From: Sarocladium kiliense
Lineage: Eukaryota > Ascomycota > Sordariomycetes > Hypocreales > Sarocladiaceae
Reading direction: 5' to 3'
Assembly: GCA_030734395.1 (NCBI GenBank)
Contig: JAUZTG010000048.1
Location: 2,604,001-2,668,000 of the forward strand
Length of the DNA stretch: 64,000 nucleotides
Part shown: positions 9,927 through 21,663 of the stretch, one piece after another
Position numbering within the stretch: the stretch's first letter is position 1
Layout: each line of letters opens with the position of its first letter
Program-made: the position numbers and the translations under genes
The notes under the pieces: model-generated
Seen by the model: only the letters and a program-made list of their open reading frames with translations
The model's database searches: none
Told to the model about the DNA's origin: nothing

Positions 9927-11066
9927 ATGGCGTCCAATGTCGTAGACGATATTGAGTACAAGCTGGATGCAGTTTCTGCTTCCCGCGTTGCCTCTGATGA
10001 TATTGATAAGACCTTCCGCTCGAGCACCGTCGGTTAGTTCTAATTCACAAGTAAATGGCTTCACTCCATTCCATGCTGACTCTACGTCCCAGACCTTGTC
10101 TCGGCTGCCCTTGGTGGAAAGATCCTCGCCTTCTCAGACCAATGGTTCGCCGAGGCCTCGAACCTGCTGACCCCCACGCCGCCTGTACGACAGGCTGGCA
10201 AGATGGTCTTTACTGGCGCCTGGTACGACGGCTGGGAGACGAGGAGACACAACGCCGAGCCGTTTGACTGGGTTGTTGTCCGATTAGGTGTTGCCTCAGG
10301 CACTGTGGAAGGAATCGAGGTCGATACGGCCTATTTCTCCGGCAACCATGCACCCGCCATCTCTGTGGAAGGCTGCTTCAGCCTGAATGATGATGAGGTA
10401 GCATCGTGGAAGGGCGAGCGAGGTGGTTGGGAGACCATCTTGGGAGTACAGGAGTGCGGACCTTCACAGCGTTACGGATGGAAGCTTTCTGAGCCTACGA
10501 AGAAACAATACACGCACGTGCGGCTCAACATGTACCCTGACGGCGGCATTGCACGTTTCCGCCTCTTCGGCCACGCTGTACCCGTCTTCCCCGAGGACAA
10601 GGCCGCAGTCTTTGACCTCGCAGCTGCGCAGAATGGCGGTGTGGCCATCTCCTGCAGCGATCAGCACTTCGGAACTAAGGACAACCTGCTACTTCCTGGC
10701 CGAGGCAAGGATATGAGTGATGGTTGGGAGACAGCAAGATCACGGACGAAGGGCCACGTCGATTGGACCATCATCAAGCTGGGAGCGCCAGGGCGCATCC
10801 AGAAGTTCGTAGTTGATACAGCGCACTTCCGTGGAAATTTCCCGCAGAAGGTAGCGGTAGAGGGTATCCTGTGGTCATCAGGCGGCGAACCTGAGGCTGG
10901 TGCGGATGGGTGGAAGGAGGTTGTTGCGCCAAGCAGGACTGGGCCGGACCAAGAGCATGACTTTGAGTGTGCAGACAAGGAGGCGACATTGACTCACGTC
11001 AAGCTCATCATGATCCCCGATGGAGGTGTGAAGCGACTTCGCGCGCTCGGTACGCGAGTTGACTAG
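9927..11066 (+). CDS. DAL2: Allantoicase (two exons)
   Basis: Exons 9927-10032 and 10093-11066 encode 359 residues. The 60-nt intron has a GTTAGT donor and a CCCAG acceptor and restores the family motif DLVSAALGGK across the junction. Allantoicase hydrolyses allantoate to ureidoglycolate and urea in purine degradation. The protein contains the two tandem, related jelly-roll repeats of the family. Matching segments such as GAWYDGWETRRHN with FDWVVVRLG, and MSDGWETARSR with VDWTIIKLG, mark repeats 1 and 2, as do the paired VDTAYFSGNHAP and VDTAHFRGNFPQ. Each repeat ends in a TH-V-L-M-PDGG motif (HVRLNMYPDGGIARFRLFG and HVKLIMIPDGGVKRLRALG). The length is usual. The promoter carries a UaY-type site and two GATA sites, so induction by purines and nitrogen control are likely. 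Confidence 0.96.
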
Positions 11067-11272
11067 ATGGCGTAATGAGAACAGAACATCCTCAAAACAT
11101 GACCATCAAGACATGTGTACGGGGCAACGAACCACAACACCAGGACCGAGGAATCGCATGCACAAACTTAATTGATTGAGGGAAGGTCTTGGGAGTAGGG
11201 AAGTAAACGAAGGAAAAAGATGAAAGGAAAAAAAGAAGAAAAGAAGAAGAAAAAAAGAAAGAAAAAAGAAAG

Positions 11273-11278
11273 AAAAAA
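11273..11278 (-). terminator. RNA polymerase III oligo-T terminator of tRNA-Gly
   Basis: Four bases past the tRNA 3' end, the transcribed strand shows a run of six T (plus-strand AAAAAA at 11273-11278). Further T-rich stretches follow to about 11225. This is the normal Pol III stop signal. Confidence 0.7.
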
Positions 11279-11282
11279 GGAA

Positions 11283-11354
11283 TGCTTGTCCAGGGAATTG
11301 AACCCTGACCCCTTGCTTGGAAGGCAAGGATCCTAACCATTAGACCAAACAAGC
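11283..11354 (-). tRNA. tRNA-Gly (anticodon UCC)
   Basis: On the minus strand the sequence folds as a cloverleaf without an intron. The acceptor stem GCTTGTT pairs with GACAAGC (one G-T pair). The anticodon stem CTTGC/GCAAG holds the loop CTTCCAA with anticodon TCC at 11319-11321, reading GGA. The T arm is CAGGG-TTCAATT-CCCTG. The B box GGTTCAATTCC (11294-11304 on the complement) fits the Pol III consensus, and the D-arm region TGGTCTAATGGTTAGGA fits an A box. An oligo-T terminator follows. Confidence 0.93.
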
Positions 11355-12514
11355 TTTCATGTCTTCTGAAGGACTATTTTAAACTATATACTGCTTGTAA
11401 TCTTGCCTATCCCTGTCGACTGTTCGGTTGGCACGCAACAATCTTGACCCTGATCAGCTCTTCTTAATGAACATGCCGTATTGCTAGGTGATTTCTATTT
11501 ATTAAAAAAAAAAAAAAAAAAATCAAAAAAAATCAAGATTTGAGGCCCCCTAGCTCTTTAACGGTGGAGTTTCCCCCCAACTGCTTGACTTCAAAAGGTT
11601 TTCGGACCCTGAACGCTACCAGCACAGAACTTTTAGTGGCCCCTTTGCGTAGGTTGTTCTTGGATGGTTCCAGGAGATACCAAGAGGAATAGAATTGTGC
11701 AATAGGGATATGCGCGTCCGTCCGGGGGCAGCAGTGGACTTTTTCGTGGCCAGATTCGTTAATGTTGGGGAGCTGAACATCCGGGTCGTAGATCAGTGCA
11801 TGGGCTGATATTGCCGTCTCCAAGATTCTCCTTTTCGCCTCGCACGAATGGGACCAAAGACTAATATAGGAATCCCCATTGGTGTCGAAATAAGTTTCAA
11901 GACAGCTGCCAAAGTAGCTAGTAAGGTAGCAGTCAAGATAGCAAAAACGAATGAGGTGTTAGCGAACTAGTATGCGAAGATGCAAAGGGTCCGACTTTCC
12001 ATGATGCCGAAACACTTCAAGGCGAGTTCGGCTGTATGATCCTCCTACTGGTACTGAGGTCTCATAGAACCACCAAGGCCGTGCAGCGATCTATTCACCT
12101 TTCGGATGTCTCCGTAACGTGATCCCGCCCCCCCCCCCCCCCCCCCCGGGCCGCCGGAAATGACAGGTTATCTAGCCCCGAGACAGTCGCCGGCTGTGCG
12201 CTGGACTTCCCGGAGCTTAGGCGGTGCTGCTAACTTAGGTGTCGTGTGTTCAGTGGAGCCCACGCGTAAAATGACGACGGGCCAGGTCCTCCTAGCTCCT
12301 CAGTCTTGGCCTTGACGACCAAGCCGAAACCCATACACAATGCCACGTACGGCCACCCTCGCCTGAGTACGCACGCAACCACTCTACCGGTTGAAACACA
12401 GATAAAAAGCCGTATTCCATCCCCCAAAGCGCTGGTCGGCAACCGGCGCCATTCGCGACCGTCCACCGCTGCCGCCATCGATGAGCTGGGCATCCACTGA
12501 CCCCTCCTTCCGCC
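11355..12514. other. Intergenic region with homopolymer tracts
   Basis: About 1.2 kb between the tRNA and the DIL/ankyrin gene. It contains an A19 run (11504-11522) followed by a second A8 run, and a C20 run (12128-12147). A 96-codon minus-strand frame at 11533-11823 has no recognised similarity. The A tract and C tract bracket about 600 bp, which may be a relic of an inserted element, but no element ends were identified. Confidence 0.5.
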
Positions 12515-15153
12515 ATGGATATCGGGGACTTGAGTAGTGACCATGGCGAGTCGAAACCTCGCGAACTGCCTTCCGATCTGCCTAAATCTTTGAATGATCG
12601 GAGGCATGTTCCCGTCGATCTTGTCCCGGAGACGGAGATGTACGACGGTTGGCAAGGTGTGTTGACCCCTCGGAAACCGCACACAGTCTTGACAGCTAAC
12701 GCACGGCGATGTAGGCGAATCTCAGTTCCTCACCTCACCAGCTCTAGCCAAGCCTCTCAACTTCGGCAACCTCTCGCTCAACGATACGGACTACGACGAT
12801 GTTACAAAGGGGCCAATGGACAGCGATGCGCGCCTCATGGAGATGCTACAGGCCCAGGCGGCCCATCTGTCCGCTTCCGATGTCGAGGATGAGCAGGCCA
12901 TTGTCGACGACGAGAAGCTTTCAGAAGATGAGAAGAAATCGGCTTTACAGAAGGCGTTGAACATGGCATCGAGTAATGGCGACGTAGACAAGGTGAAGCG
13001 ACTACTCGACGGAGATGCCAAGGCGTACGTCGAGGTTGATGCTTCCGATGAGGACGGGACACCGCCCTTGATATATGCCAGTTGCTTTGTTAGTTGAACA
13101 AAGAGCTATGGATAAATCTCAGCAAGACTGACATCTTACTCTAGGGTCACGAGGCGGTTGTCAAGGCACTGATCGATGCTGGAGCCGATGTCAACAAGCA
13201 GGATCGGAACCAATGGACTCCCCTGATGTGGGCTATGACGAATCGACATAAGGGCATTGCTAAGCTCCTTCTCGACAATAATGCGTCCTCGGACCAGAAG
13301 ACATCATCGGGCCGAACGGCGTTCGATTTCGTCCCCCCCGACAGCGACATGTCCTTCTATTTGCACGACAACGGCTACAATATCGGCAGTGCCGGTATGG
13401 CTGACGATTTTTACAACCCCGGCTTCTCTCAGGACAGATTTGAAGAAGAAATGGCAGAGAATGAGATGCGAAGAAGGCTCATGATGGAGAGTGCAAGGGA
13501 TCTCGAGGTTGATTTGGGCAACGTGGGCATGGATGATCAACCCGAGGTAGGCCGTGCCCTGACCATTGCCCTGAAGAATGACAATGCTAACGGCTGTAGC
13601 CCGCCGACGAATTCGAGGAGGAACAGCAGGAGTTTGATTGGTCGCGCTGTTTGCACGATCAAATGTTTGTGTTCCAAGAAAACGAGCTTGACCGCATACT
13701 CGACATTATTGTCACCAAAATGACACCACAGCGATCACCGTCACAGAAGCCAGTTCCAGCCAACATGATCTTCCTCAGTGCCCGGTATGCCTATTATCAT
13801 TCGAGCCGTGAGCTTCTCGAACGACTCTTGGTCACGGCTATGGACCGTATCAACGATGTTGTAGAGCGTTGCCAGTGGGATATGACAATACTGGCATTCT
13901 GGATATCCAATGCGACTCTCCTACTACACTACCTCAAAAAGGATGCTGGATTGGTCGAAGCGACAACCGAGTTCCAGGCGCAATTGGCGGAGTTGATCAA
14001 TGAGATCTTCATTCTCATTGTCAGGGATGCTGAAAGGCGCCTAGACAAGGTGCTTGATGCAGCCATGCTGGACCACGAGACCATTCCAGGCTTCGAGGAT
14101 ATCACCTTTCAGAATGAGTGGAAGTTGTTCAAGCGTAAACAGACGGTCAAGGAGGAACCGCTGGAGAAACGCATGCGCCCTCCCTCGCCGAAGCAACGAG
14201 CCAAACCGGCACCCCGCAACGTCACGTCTCTGTTATCATCGACGCTATTTGTCCTGGACTTATATGATATCCATTCAGTGATTACAGCGCAGATTATTTC
14301 GCAGCTCATCTACTGGATTGGTGCTGAGCTCTTCAACCGCATCATGTCGAACCGCAAGTACCTTGCCCGTACTAAGGCCATGCAGATCCGCATGAACATC
14401 TCGGTTCTTGAGGACTGGGCTCGCACCAACAACCGGCAAGCGGAGCATTACGAGCGTGGCGAGACTAAAGCGAGTGGCGACACAACGGCAGACGCAGCGA
14501 GGAGACACCTGGCTCCGGCCATTCAGCTGTTGCAGTGGTTGCAGTGCTTCTCTTCACTGAACCCAGATGATCTCGAGGCTTTGGTTGGGACTCTTCAGCA
14601 ATTGAAGCGGCTTACACCGCAACAACTCATTCACGCGGCAAGCCACTACCGTCCCGAAGTTGGAGAGAAGGGGCTACCCAAAAGCGCACTCAAGTATCTT
14701 CTCGCAATCCAGCAAGAGGCCGCAATCAAGAGAGACCGACGCCGGAGCAGAACAGCATCTCCCATGCCGGACAGTGCGCCGGCTACACCAGCGAAGAATA
14801 CATCGAACGGCCATGGCTTACAGGCTCCTGGCAGTGTACAGGCCACACCTGGTGGTGACCTCGATACGCCGTCCAGAGCTGGTGGAGATGAAGACGAGGA
14901 GGAAGACGATGCTCCAGAGAACCTGCTGTTAGACCCGGCGCTGATGCTTCCGTTTACGCTGCCATCTGTCACAGACATGCTCGTTTCCTACGGGGCTGGG
15001 TTCGGAGGTGTGAACCGCGAGCGCGAGAGGAAGTACATCCCAACGGTGCCGCCAGAGTTCCTGGACAAGCTAGAGGTGGCTGGTGGAGGAGGTCAAGGGG
15101 CCAGCAAAGGGCCGATGTTTGAGGAGAAGGACTGGGAGAACGAAGAAATCTAA
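12515..15153 (+). CDS. Ankyrin-repeat and DIL (dilute) domain protein (four exons)
   Basis: Exons 12515-12656, 12715-13088, 13145-13546 and 13600-15153 encode 823 residues. All junctions keep frame and have normal fungal splice sites (introns of 58, 56 and 53 nt). An acidic N-terminus leads into ankyrin repeats at about residues 123-235 (GTPPLIYASCFGHEAVVKAL, then NQWTPLMWAMTNRHKGIAKLL). From about residue 350 to 660 lies a DIL domain, the globular tail fold of class V myosins (MTILAFWISNATLLLHYL near its start, then LQWLQCFSSLNPDDLEAL near its end). No motor domain is present. The C-terminus is low-complexity and acidic. DIL domains bind cargo adaptors and Rab proteins, so a role in polarised transport or cell polarity is likely but inferred. 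Confidence 0.93.
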
Positions 15154-18100
15154 GGGGAGCCGTGGACGATGGATAGCGATGGGAGCATAGAAGTGCTCTC
15201 TTCTGGGTGTGAGGCATGATGGGCATTAGACCAAAAATATGATGAATGACCAACTACTCCAGCTCCCCGATGCGGCTCTTGAACGCTTTGTCGATAGGTT
15301 AAGCGCTCTGCCACGTTTCTGACGACGGCGAGCAGAAGTTGTAAAACTGAGCAGTAGGATCACCATGGTCGAAACCCACACGCTTCGTGATACCTCGCCT
15401 CAAATCAAGTTCACAATCTTCTCATCGGTCTGTGGATGTGACGCTACTAACCCGCTAATCGGTGAAGTGCATGCCGAAAAATGTCTCGGGACTACAGATG
15501 AGACTCGCTTGGAATGCTGTGCTTAGTCGTGGGACTCAAAGGCCCTCCTCCGCATGACGATTGAGACCCATGGAGGAGGGATAGGTGGAGGGCCTGGTGA
15601 TGTCAGGTGCGTCACATGTCAAGCAATGCTGATGACGAGGAAACCTCTGTTCATGATCGTTGAAGTAAGACCACGGCAACATCGATACGCTGCCTTCCTG
15701 GAGCAGATATTCTTGGATGTGCGTACCCTCAAATGTGCTTTGCCCTTGACGGACGAGTGAGATTGAAGCGATTCACGGAAAATTATTGTCCTCTCTTACG
15801 CAAATGCTGTCGCCGGTTCCCTTACACAGCCGGCTCTTGACGCGGAACAGTGTATCGGATCGTAGTATTTTCCACTCATGAGAACTGCGATATCGGCTAC
15901 TTCTACTGGGTGAGTGCGCGAGCAAATGTCAATTGTTTGATCTAGTCCACTGTCCCGAACTCTTGGGAGGGTTCCATAACCCGAGGCAAAGTAACTTCAA
16001 TGGTCTTCCTTCTAAGCGACCGATCGATCTCTACCACGCAAAGGCTAAGGTAGCGTGTTTGCCGTGCTCAGTGACCGTTACCGTGACTGTTACTATTCGG
16101 TCTAACAGACGAACGCGAAAGCGTTCGTGCTAGTAAGACAGTCCAACATGAGTCGTCTGGAGGGGTCGAGAATGTCAAGCCCACACCTCCATCTGGCGAG
16201 ACTCGGTTCCGTAAGAAGCAAGTTTTGGTTCCTGGTTTTCCTGTTCCTGAACTGAGAGGGTTGGCGCCTTCCGCTTTTTCTTTGATGGATAATTGGGTTT
16301 GGGACTGGTGGCCGGGCCGTTTACTGCGAGGGAATTTTCAGGTTTTCTGAAGGTGGCAGCGCTACCCTCCTCTACAGTATGTGATGGGATGAGAGCTGGG
16401 AAGTTTGGTACGCAGGTTATTTGTTCTGGCTGGACATTAATTTGTTCACGATAAAGAATCTGAAACTATTCACGTAGGAGAGATTCAGACGGGACGAGGC
16501 ATGGACGGGCGCTGACTGAGGAATCAGGGAAGAGGGGGATTCGATGGGCGTTGTCGGAAGGGAGGGGTCGTCTGTGAGCGGCAGCTTCAGTAAAGAAGAA
16601 GAGTTTTCAGGTGAAGGAGTTAGTGTGGTGATGTGGCGAGAAGGTTGCCGACGAGGTCATGGTGGTTCCTGGGTGTGGAGGAGAACGAGGGGAGGCATGT
16701 GATTGAGAAGAAGAGAGGATCCTTTGATCGAGGTTGGCGAGGAAGAAGAGGACGAGGACAAGCGAGGATGGGGAGCGACCGTGGTGGAGTGGGCCCTGTA
16801 TGTGCTGTCAGCAGCAGGAAGCAGCGGGTACCTTGCATTCGCTAAGTCGTGTTCCGACGGGTGTGATTGGGCGATTACTGTTGGGAGCGGCCTATGATCG
16901 GATCGGGCAGCGTCGAGCGACTGAAAAGAGCTGTGCTGGCTCTCGTCTTGCCTTTGCTGGTGCTTGATCTGGTAAAGAAGCCGGCTGATCGACCTGACTG
17001 CCCTGTGTTGCCACTTGCTGAGCTCCTTCAGGGGAGCTCAATGGTGCTCAGGTGTACTCAGGCGAGCGACCGCTCTCCCTTGCAGCGGTAAGCGGGAGTG
17101 TTGCATGGTCCCGGAGCTAGCAGGGTGGGAAAAGACGACGACTGACCTGAGTGACTGTCAGCTAGGCCAAGAAGAAGTACGAAAAGACAAAAAGAAAAGC
17201 TTTTTTCTGCCCTTGTCTGCCCTGTTCCGGCGAGTAGGCCCAGTGCCACGACATATAAGCCCATCTGCTACCCACTGATGGCCCCATCTCCCCGGTCCTC
17301 CCGATCGGGGATGCGCAACAGGGTTGTTGATTCGGTCACTTTGCGCCAGGGCTGGGTCTAGTATTGCTACTGCACGGTCTTTGGTTTTTGCTGGTTGCTT
17401 CGCTGGCTCTCGGGTCATGCATTTTGGGGCGTTGATGATTCCCTGGCAACCACTGACAAACCAAGATCTGATGGAGGGAGGGAAGGGCTTGCTCTGATCT
17501 GCTCTGCCGCCACACTCGACAAGCACCGCGCGCCCTTGCATCCGGCCGTCATGTGGCTGCTGCTGAATGGCCCTAGTACCTGGCTAGTAATGCTTTTGTC
17601 GGTCTGCTTGTCTTGACTCCGGCTCGTTGTTGTTCATGTGCCTGATGATGACTTAATTTTTTGACTGACACCCGTCTCGCGGCATCCTGCACCTGCTTCT
17701 GCCAGCTGGCCGGCATCACGCTGCCCTTTTTCTTCCTGCCACTCCCGTCTCCTCTTCTCTGGCTCTTCTCTGGCCACCCACGTCTTTACACATTTCACTC
17801 TCTTGGTTGCCCAGTCATTCCTTACTACACCGCTCCTTCAGACGAATCCTCGTCGTCCTTCCCTTAAGCTCATCTCCTCTCCCGTGTCACAGGAGCACGC
17901 GGCTGCAAGACAAACGAAACGAACTCCCACGCATGATACGCTTTGTTTGTGTCTTACTCCAAGTCCCAAACAGCAATCTATAATCTCTTTGCGCCTCACT
18001 CGCTTGCGCAAGAACAACGTCCTGGAAAGAAAAGGGCATCTTCTTTTGATCTTGGTGATTTGGTGTGCTATTCCGCTTTTGCGCAAACGCGACTTCCACA

Positions 18101-18435
18101 GCCAAACTCCGACCCGGCGCATTGCATAGCATTGCATCGCGACTGACGTTAACGAACTGCTCGGTCTCGCTTCTGATCCAGGCGCTGTCTCGCTCATTCT
18201 CGGCTTACATATCGTTTTAAGGGCTACTATTGCGAGGGCAGGTTCCGCCATAACACTCACTTACTACCTTGACGTCGTCGCGCTTTAAGCATCCTCAACT
18301 TTCCTGGACCTCATCGCCAATACACACTTTTTTGTTTCACCACCAAGCACTGGCTGTTTCTCAGTCCAGACTTCTTGGTTTTCGAAAGCATAGCCAGTTC
18401 GATATTTGCGAGTCTACGCAATCTCATCAGAAACC
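15154..18435. other. Long intergenic region and probable 5' leader of the TBC gene
   Basis: About 3.3 kb without a recognised gene. The part from about 17640 to 18435 is strongly pyrimidine-rich on the plus strand, typical of a fungal core promoter and 5' leader for the gene starting at 18436. A perfect hairpin with a GAAA loop lies at 16109-16128. The rest shows only short open frames with biased composition. Confidence 0.5.
16109..16128. repeat. Perfect 8-bp inverted repeat with GAAA loop
   Basis: ACGAACGC (16109-16116) and GCGTTCGT (16121-16128) are perfect inverted repeats around GAAA. As RNA this would be a stable stem closed by a GNRA tetraloop. It lies in an intergenic region ~950 bp past the DIL gene. 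It could be part of a structured RNA or a protein-binding site, or chance. Confidence 0.5.
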
Positions 18436-21400
18436 ATGACTCCGGCCCGCTTCAACAGCGTTCGGCAGAAAACCTCATCTGCCGTCCGCGTTGCTGCTTT
18501 CCGGGACGATACAAACCTCATTGCGCTCAGTTACGACAAGACCGTAGCTGCAGACCCTCCTATACCTGTTCTGCCTCCAAAGAATCCTCTGCGCGCCGCA
18601 AGCGTCCGTCCTCGGCCATCACGTTCAGCTCTTGGCCGTCCCATCATTATCTCCCCGCCGGTGGCACCTCCGACCGAGGAACACCCTGCCTTTCGTACGT
18701 CAACTAACCCTTCACCAGAAGAGCGGAAGCGAGACTCTGGTCTTGCTCCTACTAGCCCATCTAGCACGCTTCGCGACGAAGGGGAGGATTACTTGGTTCG
18801 ATTCAAAGCGGATGACAGACTCAAGTCTCAGTACTCAGCTGAAACCCTGCACATGGAGCTCGTTGGCGACGATCGGACGAGCGCGGCATCATCTCCTAAG
18901 TCGAGCAAGGCCGGTGATACGACATGGGCGGGTGACCGAGCTGCAGCTGCGACGAACAATACGACCTTCACTACCAGCGCGAGCGCCGATAGCCAAGGAA
19001 TGGTGGTGACGACGCCGCAGTCGATCCCCGAGGAGGACACTGTCAGCTGCCCCTCCAGTCCTTCATCTGCCAGGTCTCTCGCCCCTTCTTCTTCCTCAGC
19101 TGCACACTCAAGTCCGGCTCGAGGCTTCTTGCGGCGAAGCGTCAGCCTGCGTTCCATGGCAACCTCCAGTAGGCGAGGTGAGGTGTTGAACCTGTGCGAA
19201 GAAGCCCCATCATCGGCACTGTCCACTGCCGCGGGCGCTACGACCATCGTCCCGCTAGCGTCTAGACCGCCTGAAGCGTCTGGCACGGACCCCCTGGAAC
19301 CATTGGTGCGGGGCTTCTACACACGACAAACCACCACCACAAGGACTGAGCCACAGGCGGCGCACCGCTCACCGTCAGCAGCACCACAGCAGCAAGTTGA
19401 CGAGCACCAGCGACAACAGCACCAGCCACCACAACCACAACCACAACCGTCAACCCCCCGGACGCCAACAACTCCTAAGACGTCGCCCTCTTCCCGCTTC
19501 TGGCTACGATCCAATAAATTCGTCAAGAGATCGCCGTCCACGAGCACCGATCTGGACGAACCGGACACCTCCTTCTCCCCCCTGAATACACCCATCCCGA
19601 CCGACAGCCTTCTCGAGGATGACTTCCTAAGTGGCCTCTCCTTCTCCAAGCGTGGCAGCATTATGCTTGGTGGCCAGCGCCCCTTGAGCTTTGACGGCAC
19701 CATGGACTCTTCTCCTGACGTCGTCCAACGCGACGCAGCGTCGCCCGACAACAATACTTCCGATGTCCCATCTCGCGACGGACTTGTCGACCACTCGACG
19801 ACCGCGTCCTCTTCGCAAGCCGCACCAGCTGCGCCTTCCACCGAAGTTCATACTCCGAGCACCGATGCTCCTACTGCTGTCGCGTCTTCGCTGACACCCG
19901 ATATTCGCGTCCTGGCCGCAGACGTCGAGAGGGAATCCGAAAAGGTGAGGTCATTCTATGCCGCTGGTGAGGCGCTCAATTGGGAGGATGGCGCACCTAG
20001 CCACACCTTCCATGAGTACCTTGAACCCACCTTGGAGGCTCCTGTCGAGGAAGATGAGGAGCACGACCCGTATGATTTCCTTTATAGCCCATTGTTGTTG
20101 CCAGAATCAGTGCTAATGTTCCACTCCTTGCCAACAGATCCCGACGTCGACTCACACCCGCCCAGTCTACACCAAGGTCTGGAAGCGTCTCTTCGCTGCA
20201 TCGCGATAGTGCAAGGAAAGAAACAGAACTAGCGGGGGGTATCGAGGATTGGGAGGATGTCGATGGTGCCAATGTCGATCGCTATGGCTTCATTGAACCC
20301 CCTCGTATTGTGTCCCGTCCAGGCTCGCGGATGGGCACCCCGACGTCACTCAAATCCGCGCAATTCTCACCTAGGAGGAGAAATGTGCTGCAGAAACGTG
20401 ATCCAGCGGACTTTGCCTCCCCATTGGGGGCTGGACGTGCTCCAAGCAGAAAGGTTTCTAGGCGATCCCTCAACACACAACACTCGGCCATGTCAACGAC
20501 CTCAATCCGCTCCCAGCGTTCTATCATGCGGCAAGCAGGCAATCTGCTTCCGCACAACCGAGGACGACGTTGGATGGACGAGGCTGGCGACATGCTGACT
20601 ACCTCCCCAAGTCTGCACGATATTGCCGAGGAAGCGAAGATCGAGAAGATCTCGGAAGCTTTGAAGCGTAAAGAGTGGGAAAGGTCAGAAAAATGGCGGA
20701 AGATGGCCAGGAACGTGAAGAAGGGAGTACAGGGGGAAGGCATGGAGTTCGAGTTTGACGTCAAGAACCCAAAACTCATCGAGAGGACATGGAAGGGCAT
20801 CCCGGATAGATGGCGCGGGGCTGCCTGGTGGTCTTTCATGTCGGAGAACGCCAAAGCCGATGACAAGTCACCCACCGATGATTCGATCATTGCCGACTTT
20901 CACCGCCTGCAACAGCGGGCTTCTCCGGATGATGTTCAGATCGATCTGGATGTGCCGCGCACAATCAACAGGCATATCATGTTCCGGAGACGGTATAGAG
21001 GTGGTCAGCGTCTATTGTTCCGAGTTCTGCATGCACTCTCTCTATACTTTCCTGACACAGGCTATGTGCAAGGTATGGCTTCCTTGGCGGCTACTCTGCT
21101 TTGCTACTTCGATGAGGAAAAGTGTTTTGTCATGCTCGTACGCATGTGGCAGCTTCGCGGCCTCGAAGCCCTCTACAAACCTGGGTTTGAAGGGTTGCTG
21201 GCTGCTCTGAAAGATTTTGACGGGAATTGGCTCAATAAGGAAGTGTCCGAGAAGCTGGTAAGTTACTGTCTTCCAACTATGATGAAGAACCTACGCTGAC
21301 CGAAGGCAGACTGAATTGTGCATTGATAACACTGCCTACGGAACGAGGTGGTATCTCACTCTTTTCAATCTCTCTATTCCATTCGCCGCGCAGCTCCGTG

Positions 21401-21663
21401 TGTGGGATGTGTTCCTGCTTATGGGATCAACGACAGCGAACTCAACCAGCAGCATTGGCTCAGCGGAGTCGCCTGCTGGCCTTGATGTCCTTCACGCCAC
21501 CAGCGCAGCCCTCATCCAAGCATTACGCGAGATCCTTCTTGACTCGGATTTTGAAAACGCGATGAAGGCCCTCACTTCCTGGATCCCAATCAAGGACGAG
21601 GATATGTTGATGAAGGTCACCAAGGCGGAGTGGAAGGCACACCAGAGCAAGAGGAAAGGCTAG
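18436..21663 (+). CDS. TBC-domain Rab GTPase-activating protein (three exons)
   Basis: Exons 18436-20069, 20138-21257 and 21310-21663 encode 1035 residues. The first intron (68 nt, GTATGA donor, GCTAAT branch, CAACAG acceptor) joins EEHDP to SRRRLTPAQS. The second (52 nt, GTAAGT donor) joins NKEVSEKL to TELCIDNTAY. Residues 1-700 are disordered, Ser/Thr/Pro-rich with a Gln/Pro tract (PQPQPQPSTPRTPTTPKT). They are followed by a short conserved segment (EDWEDVDGANVDRYGFIEPP). The TBC domain spans about 760-1010. Both catalytic fingers are present: Arg771 in IPDRWR (766-771) and Gln856 in TGYVQGM. The usual C-terminal TBC motif RVWDVFLLMG is also present. TBC proteins speed GTP hydrolysis by Rab GTPases in membrane traffic. 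The target Rab cannot be told from sequence. Confidence 0.95.

Noticed and set aside
11092..11352. 86-codon minus-strand open frame with a Phe-rich stretch
   Set aside because: It lies over tRNA-Gly and its T-rich terminator region.
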